Part shown: one piece after another, positions 25,026 to 33,775 of the stretch
Layout of the letters: each line of letters begins with the position of its first letter
How positions within the stretch are numbered: the stretch's first letter is position 1
Assembly (NCBI GenBank): GCA_022824225.1
Contig: JAJEAH010000084.1
Span: 1 to 64,000 of the forward strand
Direction: 5' to 3'
From: Chloroflexota bacterium
Lineage (GTDB): Bacteria; Chloroflexota; UBA11872; VXOZ01
Length of the DNA: 64,000 bases
Position numbers and translations under genes: made by a program
Notes under the pieces: model-generated
Database searches by the model: none
What the model saw: only the letters and a program-made list of their open reading frames with translations
Told to the model about the DNA's origin: nothing

Positions 25026-26072
25026 ATGACAGACGATGGAAAACTTGGCGTCGGTGTGGTCGGCATCGGCTGGGTCTCGCACCAGCACATCGATACCCTG
25101 GTCACGAACCCGCATACTGAGGTGGTTGGGCTTTGCAGCGGCAGCCTGGAGAACGCCCAGAACGCCAAGGAAGAGCACGGGCTGAGCAACGCTCATTGCT
25201 ACAACGACTACGAGCAGATGCTGAAGCAGGACAACTTGGACGTCATCTTCATCTGCTCCACCAACGAGAAGCACGTGGACCAGGCGGTGGCGGGCGCGGA
25301 AGCCGGCAATCACCTGCTCATCGAGAAGCCCGCCGCCCTGAGTTGGGAGGGCTTGAAGTCGATTGCGGCGGCGGTGGACAAGGCCGGCGTGGTGGCCTGC
25401 GAGGGCTTCGAACTGCACTGGAGCCCCTACTTCCTCATCGTGCACAAGCTCATCAAGGCGAACGCCTTCGGCAACATCTTCTACGGCGAGTGCGACTACT
25501 TCAGCGCCAACTGGCCGCAGTGGTACGTGGGCTACAACTGGGTGAAGACCCGCGAGCAGGGCGGTTCCGCGCTGGCGGCGGCCGGCTGCCACGCCGTGGA
25601 CGCGCTGCTGCAGTTCATGCCCGGCGAGGTGGACCACGTGGTGGGCCACTGGGGCAACTTCACCAAGACGTTCGACTGGGAAGGCACCGTGCTCAGCGTG
25701 ATCAGCTACAAGGACGGCCGCATCGGCAAGGTTGGCTGCATCCTGGAGGGCAATAACCCCTATTCGTTCAACGTGCGCCTGCACGGCGACCGCGGCACGT
25801 TGGTGGGGAATAAGTTCCATTCGGAGACCCTCATCGGCGAGCGCATGACCGAGCAGACCGACTGGGCGACCTTCGAGACGATCATGCCGGATACGCCGGA
25901 GGTCTCGCACCATCCCTTCCAGCCGCAGACGGACCACTTCATCGACTGCATCCTGAACAATAAGAAGCCGGAAGTGGACATCAACGACGCCCTGAAGATC
26001 GACGAAGTCATCTTCGCGGCGGAGCGGTCTGCGAGCCTTGGCGGCGAGCCGGTGAAGCTGCCGCTGGAGTAA
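25026..26072 (+). CDS. Gfo/Idh/MocA-family oxidoreductase
   Basis: This 348-residue protein has a Rossmann domain with VGVVGIGWVSHQHIDTL (GxGxxS variant) and the motif IEKPAALSWEG. The C-terminal domain includes EGFELHWSPYFLIVHKLI, GGSALAAAGCHAVDALLQF and a long substrate-lobe sheet. ATG 25026 follows GGGAGG, with a strong promoter at 24950 and a terminator at 26237. The gene is monocistronic between two substrate-binding proteins. The substrate is not known; neighbours suggest a carbohydrate. The third position of the Gly loop is Ser rather than the usual Gly or Ala. Confidence 0.9.
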   Translation: MTDDGKLGVGVVGIGWVSHQHIDTLVTNPHTEVVGLCSGSLENAQNAKEEHGLSNAHCYNDYEQMLKQDNLDVIFICSTNEKHVDQAVAGAEAGNHLLIEKPAALSWEGLKSIAAAVDKAGVVACEGFELHWSPYFLIVHKLIKANAFGNIFYGECDYFSANWPQWYVGYNWVKTREQGGSALAAAGCHAVDALLQFMPGEVDHVVGHWGNFTKTFDWEGTVLSVISYKDGRIGKVGCILEGNNPYSFNVRLHGDRGTLVGNKFHSETLIGERMTEQTDWATFETIMPDTPEVSHHPFQPQTDHFIDCILNNKKPEVDINDALKIDEVIFAAERSASLGGEPVKLPLE

Positions 26073-26236
26073 GAGAGTAGCAATTGACAGTTACCAGTGA
26101 TGGACGACACTCTGTCCATAATTGGTGACGGTCAGTGCTCGCCCAAGGACAAGCTGCGCGGTCTGGATTAGGCTAATAGAGTAATCTTTCAGCCCGGTCC
26201 TGAACCGGAACGCGCAGTGCATTGGTCGATAGTAGC

Positions 26237-26283
26237 GCGCCGGAGAGTTTGGGACTGCTCTAAGCTCTCCGGCGCTTGTTATT
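26237..26283 (+). terminator. Rho-independent-like terminator
   Basis: GCGCCGGAGAG (26237-26247) and CTCTCCGGCGC (26265-26275) form an 11-bp perfect stem, followed by TTGTTATT. It ends transcription of the Gfo/Idh gene about 165 nt after its stop. Confidence 0.7.
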
Positions 26284-26334
26284 GCCTCGCCGCACGGCCA
26301 CCCGATGGCTTACCCCCATTCAAGACCCATACTC

Positions 26335-26460
26335 CCCAGTAGCGCGGGGGCTTGTCCCCCGCTCTTGTCCTCACCGTCGGCCGCGGAGGCTTGTCCGCCA
26401 CTCTTGCTCGCGCGGGGACGGAGCGGATGGATTCCCGCGCACGCGGGAATGACGGCTTCG
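26335..26460. repeat. Clustered dispersed repeats between genes
   Basis: The stretch contains GTAGCGCGGGGGCTTGTCCC and a decayed copy. It also contains a small hairpin ATTCCCGCG (26431-26439) with CGCGGGAAT (26442-26450) followed by GACGG, a palindromic motif shared with 27357-27380. Confidence 0.6.
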
Positions 26461-26575
26461 ATAGCTGCCGTTAGCCGTGGTGTACCATGCGGAGATGTGG
26501 AACCATACAGAGTGATGGTGGCACACTGAGTCACACAGAATCGTCACGACTGCACTCACGCCTCTTTCGTCAGCT

Positions 26576-27154
26576 ATGCAGCTTTTTTCCTCCAAACGTG
26601 AACGCCGTCTCTGGCTGGCGGTGCTCGTCGTCATGGCGGCGATCTACGCCACCCTCGGCTTGGCGCAACGGCTGGCTGAGACACTAGAAGAGCGGGGCCT
26701 GCTGGACTTCACCGTCGGCCTCTTTCTGCTCTGCATGTTTCTGGTGGGGGTGACCATCCTCACGCAGGGGCTGAAAGTGCGGCCCGGCGGCGCTGAGGTC
26801 GCGGTGGCCATCGGGGTCGCGACCGCCTACCTGCTGGTGCTCACCCGCATGACGATTCCCACCGAACGCTCGCACCTCATCGAGTACAGCATCGTCGGCG
26901 TGCTGATCTACGAGGCGCTCACCGAGCGCAGGAGCCACGGCCGCCGGGTACCGCTGCCGCCGCTGCTCGCCGTTTTGATCACGGTAGTTCTCGGCGCGCT
27001 GGACGAGGGCATTCAGTGGCTGCTGCCCAACCGGGTGTTCGATCCGGTAGACATCCTGTTCAACACGATAGCCGGTACCATGGCGGTGGCCGGCAGCGCG
27101 GCGCTCACGTGGGCGCGGCGGCGCACGCGGCTCGAAAAACTGGGCTTGAAGTGA
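26576..27154 (+). CDS. VanZ-like membrane protein
   Basis: This 192-residue protein has five hydrophobic segments: about 12-30, 45-62, 72-90, 103-118 and 125-145. The VanZ-family core follows: ERSHLIEYSIVGVLIYEAL, and an LDEGIQWLLPNRVFDPVDILFN box near residue 141. Acidic/His pairs in those boxes are the conserved part. The family is named after a teicoplanin-resistance accessory, but most members have unknown function; nothing here links it to antibiotic resistance. No strong ribosome site is seen before the ATG. It stands alone between two repeat regions. Confidence 0.8.
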   Translation: MQLFSSKRERRLWLAVLVVMAAIYATLGLAQRLAETLEERGLLDFTVGLFLLCMFLVGVTILTQGLKVRPGGAEVAVAIGVATAYLLVLTRMTIPTERSHLIEYSIVGVLIYEALTERRSHGRRVPLPPLLAVLITVVLGALDEGIQWLLPNRVFDPVDILFNTIAGTMAVAGSAALTWARRRTRLEKLGLK

Positions 27155-27356
27155 ACGAGATACGATAGTGGCGGCAGTCTGGACCTCGCCGACTTTTCTG
27201 TCCTTTGTAGGGTACAATGTCGCTCAAGAATTCGCAGTCTGCCAGCCGGCGCTCCCATAGCTGACCTTTGCGAAACTCCTTCCACCTTGAGGAGGGTTAA
27301 GATGGGGGTGAACTGGATTGACTTCATGCACTTTCTGGCTGTAAAAGCGACTCTGG

Positions 27357-27376
27357 ATTCCGGCTTTCGCCGGAAT
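27357..27376. repeat. Small palindrome ATTCCGGC/GCCGGAAT
   Basis: ATTCCGGC (27357-27364), loop TTTC, and GCCGGAAT (27369-27376) form a perfect hairpin followed by GACGG. It is the same type as the one at 26431-26450. Confidence 0.6.
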
Positions 27377-27467
27377 GACGGAGTTATGCAGAGGTCCCCA
27401 CCGCTATGACGGAACTATGTAGAGGTCTCCACCGGTATGACGGAGTTCTGCAAACGTCTCCATGGTG
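27375..27467. repeat. 31-bp tandem repeat, three copies
   Basis: Units opening ATGACGGA (with small changes) start at 27375, 27406 and 27437, exactly 31 nt apart. The first unit begins inside the palindrome at 27357-27376. Non-coding. Confidence 0.7.
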
Positions 27468-27742
27468 TCATTTTAAGGATGTCTTTGAGCGTAATTCTTC
27501 CGTTCGCCCCCGTATCGAGCACGGGGCAGGATCTGAGCCTGTCGCAAGATAAACAGAGCCGATATCGCCTCTAGCCCACACGTTCGTATTGCGACAAGCT
27601 TGTGCTGAGCCTGCCTGTCCTGAGCTTGTCGAAGTGTCGCAGTGTCCAGCACGAACGGTCCTTGTTCGTCCCGCAAATGACAGCCTGAACCACCGATAGT
27701 AGACAGCGTAGCTCTTCCCAAGACTGTGCAGGAGTATACGAT

Positions 27743-29341
27743 ATGAGCTTCGACGACGGCCTGCTGGCACACTGGAAATTCACCGGCGACTGCCGGGATG
27801 CTTCCGGCCATGGCAATCACGGCGTCAACCGCGGCGCGGATCTCGCGGCGCTGGGCCGCGACGGCGCGCCCTACGGCGCCGCGCGTTTCGACGGCCATAC
27901 CGCGCACGTAGATGTGCCGCTCAGCGACTCCCTGGCGCTGGTCGGCCGCGACTTCACGCTCTCCGCGTGGGCGCACCTCCCGCCCGACGGCGGCAACCTG
28001 CACGGCGACATCCTGAGCAAGTTCGATCCCAAGACCCGCAAGGGCCTGAACTTCGGCACCCTGAACTACGCCGGTGTCACCGCCGCCCAATCTCACCACC
28101 GCAACCTGCACTTCGGCATCGACGACGGCGCGGGCGACCCGGCGTGGATGGACCGCGGCCGTCCCGGCAACAACCTGCGCGTCTACTCCCTGTGCGTCTA
28201 CAATGGCGACCTCTACACCGGCACGTTCGAGTGGGGCGCGGACGAATCCGGGCACATGTACCGCTACGCGGGCGGGCAGACCTGGGAAGACTGCGGCAGT
28301 CCCGACGCGGCCAATACCGTGGCGTCGCTGGCCGTGTTCAGGGGCGAACTCTACGCCGGCACCTCCTGCTACCGGGCCGGCGGCTCCGCCCTGGAGGACT
28401 CGCCAAATAAGCACCCCGGCGGCGCGGTTTACCGGTACCGAGGCAAGGCAACCTGGGAATTCTGCGGCCGCCTGGAAGGGGCGGAATCCATCGCCGGCAT
28501 GGCGGTCTACAACGGCGACCTCTACGCAATCCCGCTCTACAGCCAGGGCGTGTTCCGGTATCTGGGCGGTGAGGACTGGGAGTACTGCGGCACGCCCGGA
28601 CGCCGCATGATGGCGTTGACAGTCTTCAAGGGACACCTCTACGGCGCGGGCAACGAGGGCGGCGGCGTCTTTCGCTATGACGGCGGCACCGACTGGACGC
28701 CCTGCGGCTTCCAGGAAGGCGTCACCCAGGTCTACTCCTTTGCCGCCTACCGGGGTGAACTCTACGTGGGCACGTGGCCCAACGGCACGGTCTTTCGCTG
28801 GGATGGGCGGGAAACCTGGGAGGACGTGGGCCGCCTGGAAGACGAAAAGGAAGTCATGGCCATGGCGGTCTACAACGGCAAGCTCTACGCCGGCACGCTG
28901 CCGCTGGCAAACGTCTACCGCTACGAGGGCGGGACTACGTGGACGAATACCGGGCAACTGGACACCACGCCGGACGTAACCTACCGGCGGGTGTGGTCCA
29001 TGGCGGTGTTTCAGGGCAAGCTCTTTGGCGGCACACTGCCGTCGGGCCGGGTATATTCGCTGGAGGCCGGGGCCAACGTGACGTACGACCAGGCTTTGGC
29101 TCCCGGCTGGCGCCATCTGGCCGCCGTGCGGGAAGCGGACCGGCTGCGGCTCTACGTGGACGGCGTGCAGGTGGCCGTATCCGACGATACGGCGCACGTG
29201 CCGCAGTACATCGCGAACAACCAGCCGCTGCGCATTGGCTTTGGGCAGCACGATCACTTCAACGGCAGCCTGGCCGACGTGCGCGTGCATGGCCGCGCCC
29301 TGAGCGCTGATGAGATAGCCGCGCTCCAACAAGCCACGTAG
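27743..29341 (+). CDS. LamG-type protein with an inserted seven-bladed beta-propeller
   Basis: This 532-residue protein has an N-terminal part (1-135) that is the start of a LamG/concanavalin-like jelly roll (LLAHWKF, SGHGNHG, DFTLSAWAHLP). The C-terminal part (about 450-532) is its remaining strands (WRHLAAVREADRLRLYVDG, LADVRVHGRALSADEI). Between them lie seven repeats of about 40 residues of the form AVYNGxLYAGT...VYRYxGG...W, typical of a beta-propeller. No signal peptide is evident. It likely binds carbohydrates or is a cytoplasmic glycan-related protein. AGGAG precedes the ATG at 27743. The split-domain arrangement is unusual. No neighbour indicates the ligand. Confidence 0.75.
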   Translation: MSFDDGLLAHWKFTGDCRDASGHGNHGVNRGADLAALGRDGAPYGAARFDGHTAHVDVPLSDSLALVGRDFTLSAWAHLPPDGGNLHGDILSKFDPKTRKGLNFGTLNYAGVTAAQSHHRNLHFGIDDGAGDPAWMDRGRPGNNLRVYSLCVYNGDLYTGTFEWGADESGHMYRYAGGQTWEDCGSPDAANTVASLAVFRGELYAGTSCYRAGGSALEDSPNKHPGGAVYRYRGKATWEFCGRLEGAESIAGMAVYNGDLYAIPLYSQGVFRYLGGEDWEYCGTPGRRMMALTVFKGHLYGAGNEGGGVFRYDGGTDWTPCGFQEGVTQVYSFAAYRGELYVGTWPNGTVFRWDGRETWEDVGRLEDEKEVMAMAVYNGKLYAGTLPLANVYRYEGGTTWTNTGQLDTTPDVTYRRVWSMAVFQGKLFGGTLPSGRVYSLEAGANVTYDQALAPGWRHLAAVREADRLRLYVDGVQVAVSDDTAHVPQYIANNQPLRIGFGQHDHFNGSLADVRVHGRALSADEIAALQQAT

Positions 29342-29485
29342 CCGTCCGCTCGGGAGCCGTTTCATTCAGCCACCGCCGGGCCACAGACTGGGGTCGTCCC
29401 GGCAAAGTTCAGTTCGCAACGGTTTTGTTTCGGCTGTCGCAGCATGGGCCGCGTGGGAGAGCCACGCTTTACCGGCAGTCATGCC

Positions 29486-29824
29486 TCAGACGGAGTCTTC
29501 TTCCTCTTCTCCCACTTTTGAGAAGTTTGCAATGGCCACCTCGCCTTCGGGAAACTCGGCGACAATCTTGAGTTTTCCCCCCATGGCCTCGATGTAGGAA
29601 CGCAGGCTGGACACGTACACGTCGGCCCGCTGTTCCAGTCTTGAGACCGCGGGTTGGTTTACCCTTAGCGTCTCGGCGACTTCCCGCTGGGTCAGCGCGC
29701 GCGCCCGGCGCAGTTCGTGCATGGGCATTACCGCGCGCAATTCCCGCTTGATTTCATCGATGCGCCGGCGGCGTTCCGGCGTAAAGTCACTGGTCAATTC
29801 GCTGAACGGCTGCCGTCCACTCAT
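29486..29824 (-). CDS. XRE-family antitoxin of a HigBA-type pair
   Basis: This 112-residue protein has a helix-turn-helix core (about residues 35-90): ELRRARALTQREVAETLRVNQPAVSRLE, preceded by a charged helix and followed by a short acidic tail. It overlaps the toxin gene 29821-30183 by 4 nt (ATGA), with the toxin first in the operon, the usual order for HigB/HigA. The antitoxin both neutralises the toxin and represses the operon. The likely operator is the palindrome at 30192-30213, immediately upstream of the toxin start. Confidence 0.85.
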   Translation of the reverse strand: MSGRQPFSELTSDFTPERRRRIDEIKRELRAVMPMHELRRARALTQREVAETLRVNQPAVSRLEQRADVYVSSLRSYIEAMGGKLKIVAEFPEGEVAIANFSKVGEEEEDSV

Positions 29825-30183
29825 TCGATCAGCCCCTCCCTGCGCAGTTCTACCAGGTACTCGTCGTAAAGGTTGTCAGCCACAGGCACGTACTCCTCGT
29901 AGAACCGGCCCTTGCCCGTCTTGTCCCCGCCAATGAGCAGAATTGCCGTTCGCCTTGGATCGAAGGCATAGAAGACCCGGATGGGCCTGCCGCCGCTCTG
30001 CACCCGCAGTTCCCGCATGACACCGTGGCGCGAACCTCTAATGTTCGAGGAGTAGGGGTACGGCAAATTGGGGCCGTGCTCCGCCAGCAACTCAACATGT
30101 GCCGCGATCGCGTTCTGCCCGCCCTCTGAGAGGCCTTGCCACCACCGCCCAAACTCGTCCGTATACTCGACATCCCAACGCAT
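29821..30183 (-). CDS. RelE/HigB-type toxin (phage Gp49-like family)
   Basis: This 120-residue protein has the family outline: MRWDVEYTDEFGRWW at the start, VMRELRVQSGGRPIRVFYAFDP in the middle (strand with conserved Arg) and ILLIGGDKTGKGRFYEEYV near the end. Such proteins are ribosome-dependent mRNA interferases; the family is certain, the ribosome dependence is by analogy. The frame is open to 30252, but ATG 30183 is preferred. The antitoxin gene overlaps by 4 nt. Both could be a stabilisation module of a mobile element, though no mobility gene is near. Confidence 0.85.
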   Translation of the reverse strand: MRWDVEYTDEFGRWWQGLSEGGQNAIAAHVELLAEHGPNLPYPYSSNIRGSRHGVMRELRVQSGGRPIRVFYAFDPRRTAILLIGGDKTGKGRFYEEYVPVADNLYDEYLVELRREGLIE

Positions 30184-30191
30184 GGCTCTAG

Positions 30192-30213
30192 TATATTCCA
30201 CATAAGGAATATA
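30192..30213. promoter_or_regulatory. Perfect inverted repeat, probable toxin-antitoxin operator
   Basis: TATATTCC (30192-30199) and GGAATATA (30206-30213) flank six bases. On the minus strand it lies 9 nt upstream of the toxin ATG, where a -10 region (TATATT) would also be found. Autorepression by the XRE antitoxin is the likely role. Confidence 0.65.
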
Positions 30214-30410
30214 GCGCAAGCTACGGCCGGACCTGCCCACAGGACTTTGCATTCTCGCTGTGGAGATACTCTGCTTTGCCAGGGTTCGATCCGGTCCGGC
30301 CTTACAAGTGGCGCCCGCAGCACTGACCGCGAGAGATTCGCACGCTTTGTCAGCGGCCCAAGGGCCGCTGGTTTGGGATGGCTCGGCCTTGGTCAGGGAC
30401 GCTCATGCCC

Positions 30411-30440
30411 TTGACAGCACATCTTGGCACACGCTACAAT
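30411..30440 (+). promoter_or_regulatory. Promoter of the second substrate-binding protein gene
   Basis: TTGACA (30411-30416) and TACAAT (30435-30440) are separated by 18 nt, about 145 nt before the ATG at 30587. No other gene is in between. Confidence 0.6.
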
Positions 30441-30586
30441 TCTTGCAACCAGTCTAGGAACTGCGGTCTTCTCCGTGGTTACCTGGAAGCGATGGCAACG
30501 GACGGCAAGCCACCTTTGTCCCGCCATCATGATTCGCGGCGGAAGAGATTGGTATAGCGCCTACCAGGCAGGAAGGATCGGTTTTG

Positions 30587-31993
30587 ATGAAGAGTCGTAC
30601 TGAATTCCACATGACACGGCGGCGCGTGCTGGCCGGCAGCGGCGCGGTGGCGGGAGCGGCGCTCTTCGCCGCGTGCGGTCAGGCCGCCACCATGGCCCCG
30701 GCCGCCCCCGCGGACGCGCCCGAGTCTGACGACATGGACAAAGCCGAAGCAATGCCCGCGGCCGAGATGCTGCCCGTAAACTTCTGGGCCCTGGACATCG
30801 GCGGCAGCAATTGGGTGGACGGCATTGGCGCGGAAATCGTCAACGAGTTCCACGAGGCCAACGAGGGCACGAGCGTCAACGTCATCACCACCTCGTACGG
30901 CGACACCATCAACAAGCTGCCCACGGTGGTCGCCGGCGGCATTCCGCCCGACATTTCCTACATCGACGCCTATTTGCCCAAAGACTTCGGCGTGCGCGGC
31001 ATTGCCGCCGACATTACCAATTACGTGCGGGCCTCGACGGTCATCGACGCCGACGACTACTATCCGCGCGTGGTGTTCGACTCGACCTACCGCGGCCACT
31101 GGTTCGGCCTGCCCTGGGCGCCCACGGTCTTTACCTACTTCTACAACAAGGACGTATTCGTAGAAGTGGGCCTGGACCCGGACAGCGGCCCGGCGAATTG
31201 GGACGAACTTGACGCCGCAGTCCAGCAGACCCTCAAGAAAGAGGGCGACAACATCGAGCGCCTCGGCTTCTGGTACGGCAATAGCTCGCTGGTCTGGTGG
31301 CTGGTGCCATTCTGGCAGCAGGGCGGACGCTTGCTCAGCGATGACGAGTTGACGTCTACTATCGACAACGAGTTGATGGTCACGGCGTTCGATTTGACCC
31401 TGCGCTTCTTCGACCTGCAGGGCGGCCTGGACGCCATGAATGAGTTCAGGGGCGACGAGCGGCATCAACACCTCTTCTCCACCGGCCGTTGCGCCATGTG
31501 GACCGACGTGATGAACATCACCCGGTTCGCGGCGTATGAGGAGGCCTTCGCGAAGATCAACGTGGGCGTGGACACGTACCCGGTGGCGGAGGGCGGCTCG
31601 CCCGCGGCGTATCGCGGCGGCGGCGCGCACCTCATGCCCGAAGGTTCCAACAACCCGGACGGCGCGTTCAGTTTCCTCGAGTGGCTCTTCCTGGAGCCCA
31701 ACGACCGCCGCTTCAACGACGTGCGCGACAGCCTGCCGGCACGGCGTTCGGTGGCCCAGAGCGAGGAATTCACCCAGGGCGACCCGCTGCGCATCCAGGG
31801 CGCCCGGGAGATGGACGGCGCCCAATGGGTGGTTAGCGCCCCCGGCGGCCGCGCCATCATTGGCATCCACGTGCGCATGGCCAGTTCCATCTGGAACCGC
31901 GAAAAAACCGTGCCGGAGGCTCTCGCGGACGGCAACGCACAGGTGCAGCAGGCGCTGGACGAGGCGCTGGAGAACTCGGTGGTCGAATTCTAG
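30587..31993 (+). CDS. ABC transporter substrate-binding lipoprotein, paralogue of 21572-22969
   Basis: This 468-residue protein has an RRR-containing Tat/lipoprotein leader with FAACG as the lipidated Cys. The two-lobed binding fold shares long motifs with the 21572 protein: STYRGHWFGLPW, EVGLDPDSGPANWDE, NIERLGF, PFWQQGG, and the final TVPEALADGNAQVQQALDEAL stretch. ATG 30587 is chosen after AGGAAGG. It ends near a strong hairpin (32058-32089). No permease or ATPase neighbour exists; transport would have to use components encoded elsewhere. The ligand is unknown but probably an oligosaccharide or sugar acid. Confidence 0.88.
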   Translation: MKSRTEFHMTRRRVLAGSGAVAGAALFAACGQAATMAPAAPADAPESDDMDKAEAMPAAEMLPVNFWALDIGGSNWVDGIGAEIVNEFHEANEGTSVNVITTSYGDTINKLPTVVAGGIPPDISYIDAYLPKDFGVRGIAADITNYVRASTVIDADDYYPRVVFDSTYRGHWFGLPWAPTVFTYFYNKDVFVEVGLDPDSGPANWDELDAAVQQTLKKEGDNIERLGFWYGNSSLVWWLVPFWQQGGRLLSDDELTSTIDNELMVTAFDLTLRFFDLQGGLDAMNEFRGDERHQHLFSTGRCAMWTDVMNITRFAAYEEAFAKINVGVDTYPVAEGGSPAAYRGGGAHLMPEGSNNPDGAFSFLEWLFLEPNDRRFNDVRDSLPARRSVAQSEEFTQGDPLRIQGAREMDGAQWVVSAPGGRAIIGIHVRMASSIWNREKTVPEALADGNAQVQQALDEALENSVVEF

Positions 31994-32057
31994 TCACCGG
32001 GAACTGCAACAGCAAGAAACGTTGCGCCGCCAACACGGCGCATCGGGCACTGCGAGA

Positions 32058-32089
32058 CACGCACGCGCGGGATTTCCCGCGCGTGCGTG
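32058..32089. terminator. Strong GC-rich hairpin after the substrate-binding protein
   Basis: A perfect 14-15-bp stem, CACGCACGCGCGGGA paired with TCCCGCGCGTGCGTG, sits about 65 nt past the stop. No clear U-tract follows, so it may be a transcript-stabilising hairpin or a Rho-dependent end. Confidence 0.5.
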
Positions 32090-32295
32090 CCATTCAAGGC
32101 GGCTGCGGCGCTGTGGAAACTATTTCTTCACTGAGGGTGTCCGCCTGGCCGCGATTCCACGCGCCGCACCTGTCCGCGGCCTGCGCCCGACGTTGGTTGG
32201 GCGGGAACGCCGGCGCGGCGGCGAGGGGGGCCGCGCCGCAAAGCATGATATAGTAGTGCCAGCACATTCATGTCTGGAAAGTCCGTTGTCACCCT

Positions 32296-33696
32296 ATGCG
32301 TGCTGCCGAAGCCGCCGCCCAAGCGGAAGACCTGCGCGAAGAGGACGTTGCCCAGCTCTGGCAGGCGTGTCCCTGGGGCCCAAGACTCCTGTCCACGACC
32401 GCTGGGGAGCGCATACAGGTTGTCTATCCGGGGCGGCGCAATCTGGGGCCCGGCCCCGACTTCCGCGACGCCATCATCGCGCTGGACGGCCGGCGCGTGC
32501 GCCACGGCCACGTTGAGATTCATACGACCACGTCGGCGTGGCTCGCCCACGGACATGGGTCCGATCCGGCCTACCACCGCGTGATGCTGCACGTGGTGTG
32601 GCACGACGACGGCCCCGTCGCGGGCGGCCCGCTGCGCACGCTGGCCCTCGCGCCCCATTTTCCAACCGGCGCGCCGGAGCAGTATGCCGCGCAGCGTCTG
32701 CCTGCCTTTCAGCCTTGCGCCGACCTCCACACCCAACGCGACGCCATGACCGTCGGCATGCTCTTCGCCGCCTTGGGCGAACGGCGCCTGCGGAAGAAGG
32801 CGGCGCAGATGTTGGCGGCCATTGAAAGTCTCGGCCCGGAGCAAGCCCTCTATGCCGCCCTGCTCGATGCTCTCGGCTACAGCCAGAACCGCGAGCCGTT
32901 CCGGCAGCTCAGCGCAGGGCTGCCGTGGGCGGTAGTCGAGCGGCTGCTTGGCGAAAAGCCGCGCGCAGCGCAGTTAGGCGCGGCGCTCTTCCTCGGCGCG
33001 GCGGGACTGCTGCCATCGCAACGTTTCGCGGCTCCGCGTAGGGGCACGACATGTCGTGCCCCTACCGCCATCGAGCGGACGTATGTGCAAGGGCTTGAAA
33101 CGCTGTGGCAGCAGTTTCACTTGGAGCCGGTGGCGCCGGCCGCAGCCTGGGTCCGGCGCGGCGTGCGCCCGGTGAACGCGCCCGCCCGGCGCGTGACCGC
33201 TGCGGGACTCCTCTGCGCCCAGCTTGCCGCAACCGGACCGGCGCAAGCCTGCTTGGACTTGACGGATTCTTCTGATTGGACGCAGGTGCTGCGACGCCTG
33301 CAAGAAGCGTTCGCGCTGCCGGCGGCGCGCTCAGCCTACTGGGCGACGCACTGCGACTTCGGCGTGCTGCTGCGGGGCGCACCGCAGAGTCTTATCGGCG
33401 GAGAGCGCGTCCGGGAAATACTCACGAACGTGATGCTGCCGTTCTTGCTGGCCTACGGTGAGGTTTCGGGTAAACCAAAACTCTCAGACCGAGCCGTTAC
33501 GCTCTTTCGGCACGCGCCGGCCGCCGGCACGAACCGCCTCATTCGCAGCATGCGCGACGACGTCTTCGGGTTGCCGTCCAGGTTCGTGCCCATGAAGGCC
33601 GCGCGCCAGCAGGGGCTGCTGCACATTCACCACACGTGGTGCCGGGAAAAGCGCTGCGACGCGTGCGCGGTGGGACAGATGCTCGCGGAGAATTAG
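32296..33696 (+). CDS. DUF2851 family protein
   Basis: This 466-residue protein carries the family's N-terminal hallmark block: GPGPDFRDAIIALDGRRVRHGHVEIHTT followed by WLAHGHGSDPAYHRVMLHVVWHDD. The rest is helical, ending in a basic C-terminal motif with Cys residues (WCREKRCDACAVGQMLAEN). Function is unknown for this family. Inside it (33038-33065) is a perfect 28-bp palindrome that reads in frame as RGTTCRAPT. Ribosome-site support for ATG 32296 is weak. It is convergent with the Gfo/Idh gene at 33776. Confidence 0.85.
   Translation: MRAAEAAAQAEDLREEDVAQLWQACPWGPRLLSTTAGERIQVVYPGRRNLGPGPDFRDAIIALDGRRVRHGHVEIHTTTSAWLAHGHGSDPAYHRVMLHVVWHDDGPVAGGPLRTLALAPHFPTGAPEQYAAQRLPAFQPCADLHTQRDAMTVGMLFAALGERRLRKKAAQMLAAIESLGPEQALYAALLDALGYSQNREPFRQLSAGLPWAVVERLLGEKPRAAQLGAALFLGAAGLLPSQRFAAPRRGTTCRAPTAIERTYVQGLETLWQQFHLEPVAPAAAWVRRGVRPVNAPARRVTAAGLLCAQLAATGPAQACLDLTDSSDWTQVLRRLQEAFALPAARSAYWATHCDFGVLLRGAPQSLIGGERVREILTNVMLPFLLAYGEVSGKPKLSDRAVTLFRHAPAAGTNRLIRSMRDDVFGLPSRFVPMKAARQQGLLHIHHTWCREKRCDACAVGQMLAEN
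33038..33065. repeat. 28-bp perfect palindrome inside a coding region
   Basis: GTAGGGGCACGACA is followed immediately by its reverse complement TGTCGTGCCCCTAC. It adds about nine residues to the DUF2851 protein, and the frame stays open through it. Confidence 0.8.
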
Positions 33697-33775
33697 CCGC
33701 ACGGGCCGAGGCGTCCGGGCGGGCGATGGATATTTTGCCACCTCCGCAAACGTGCCGGGCAATTCGGCAACAAAC

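Larger units (their letters stand above)
27155..27742. other. Gene-free spacer with small repeats
   Basis: No supported gene. It holds the 20-nt hairpin at 27357-27376, a 31-bp tandem repeat, and GCTCAG/CTTCGAC repeat fragments around 27535-27640. AGGAG at about 27730 belongs to the following gene. Confidence 0.6.

Noticed and set aside
27473-29365. 630-residue frame antisense to the LamG-propeller gene
   Set aside because: It exists because the repeats are GC-rich in the third position. The plus strand shows clear repeats and jelly-roll motifs.
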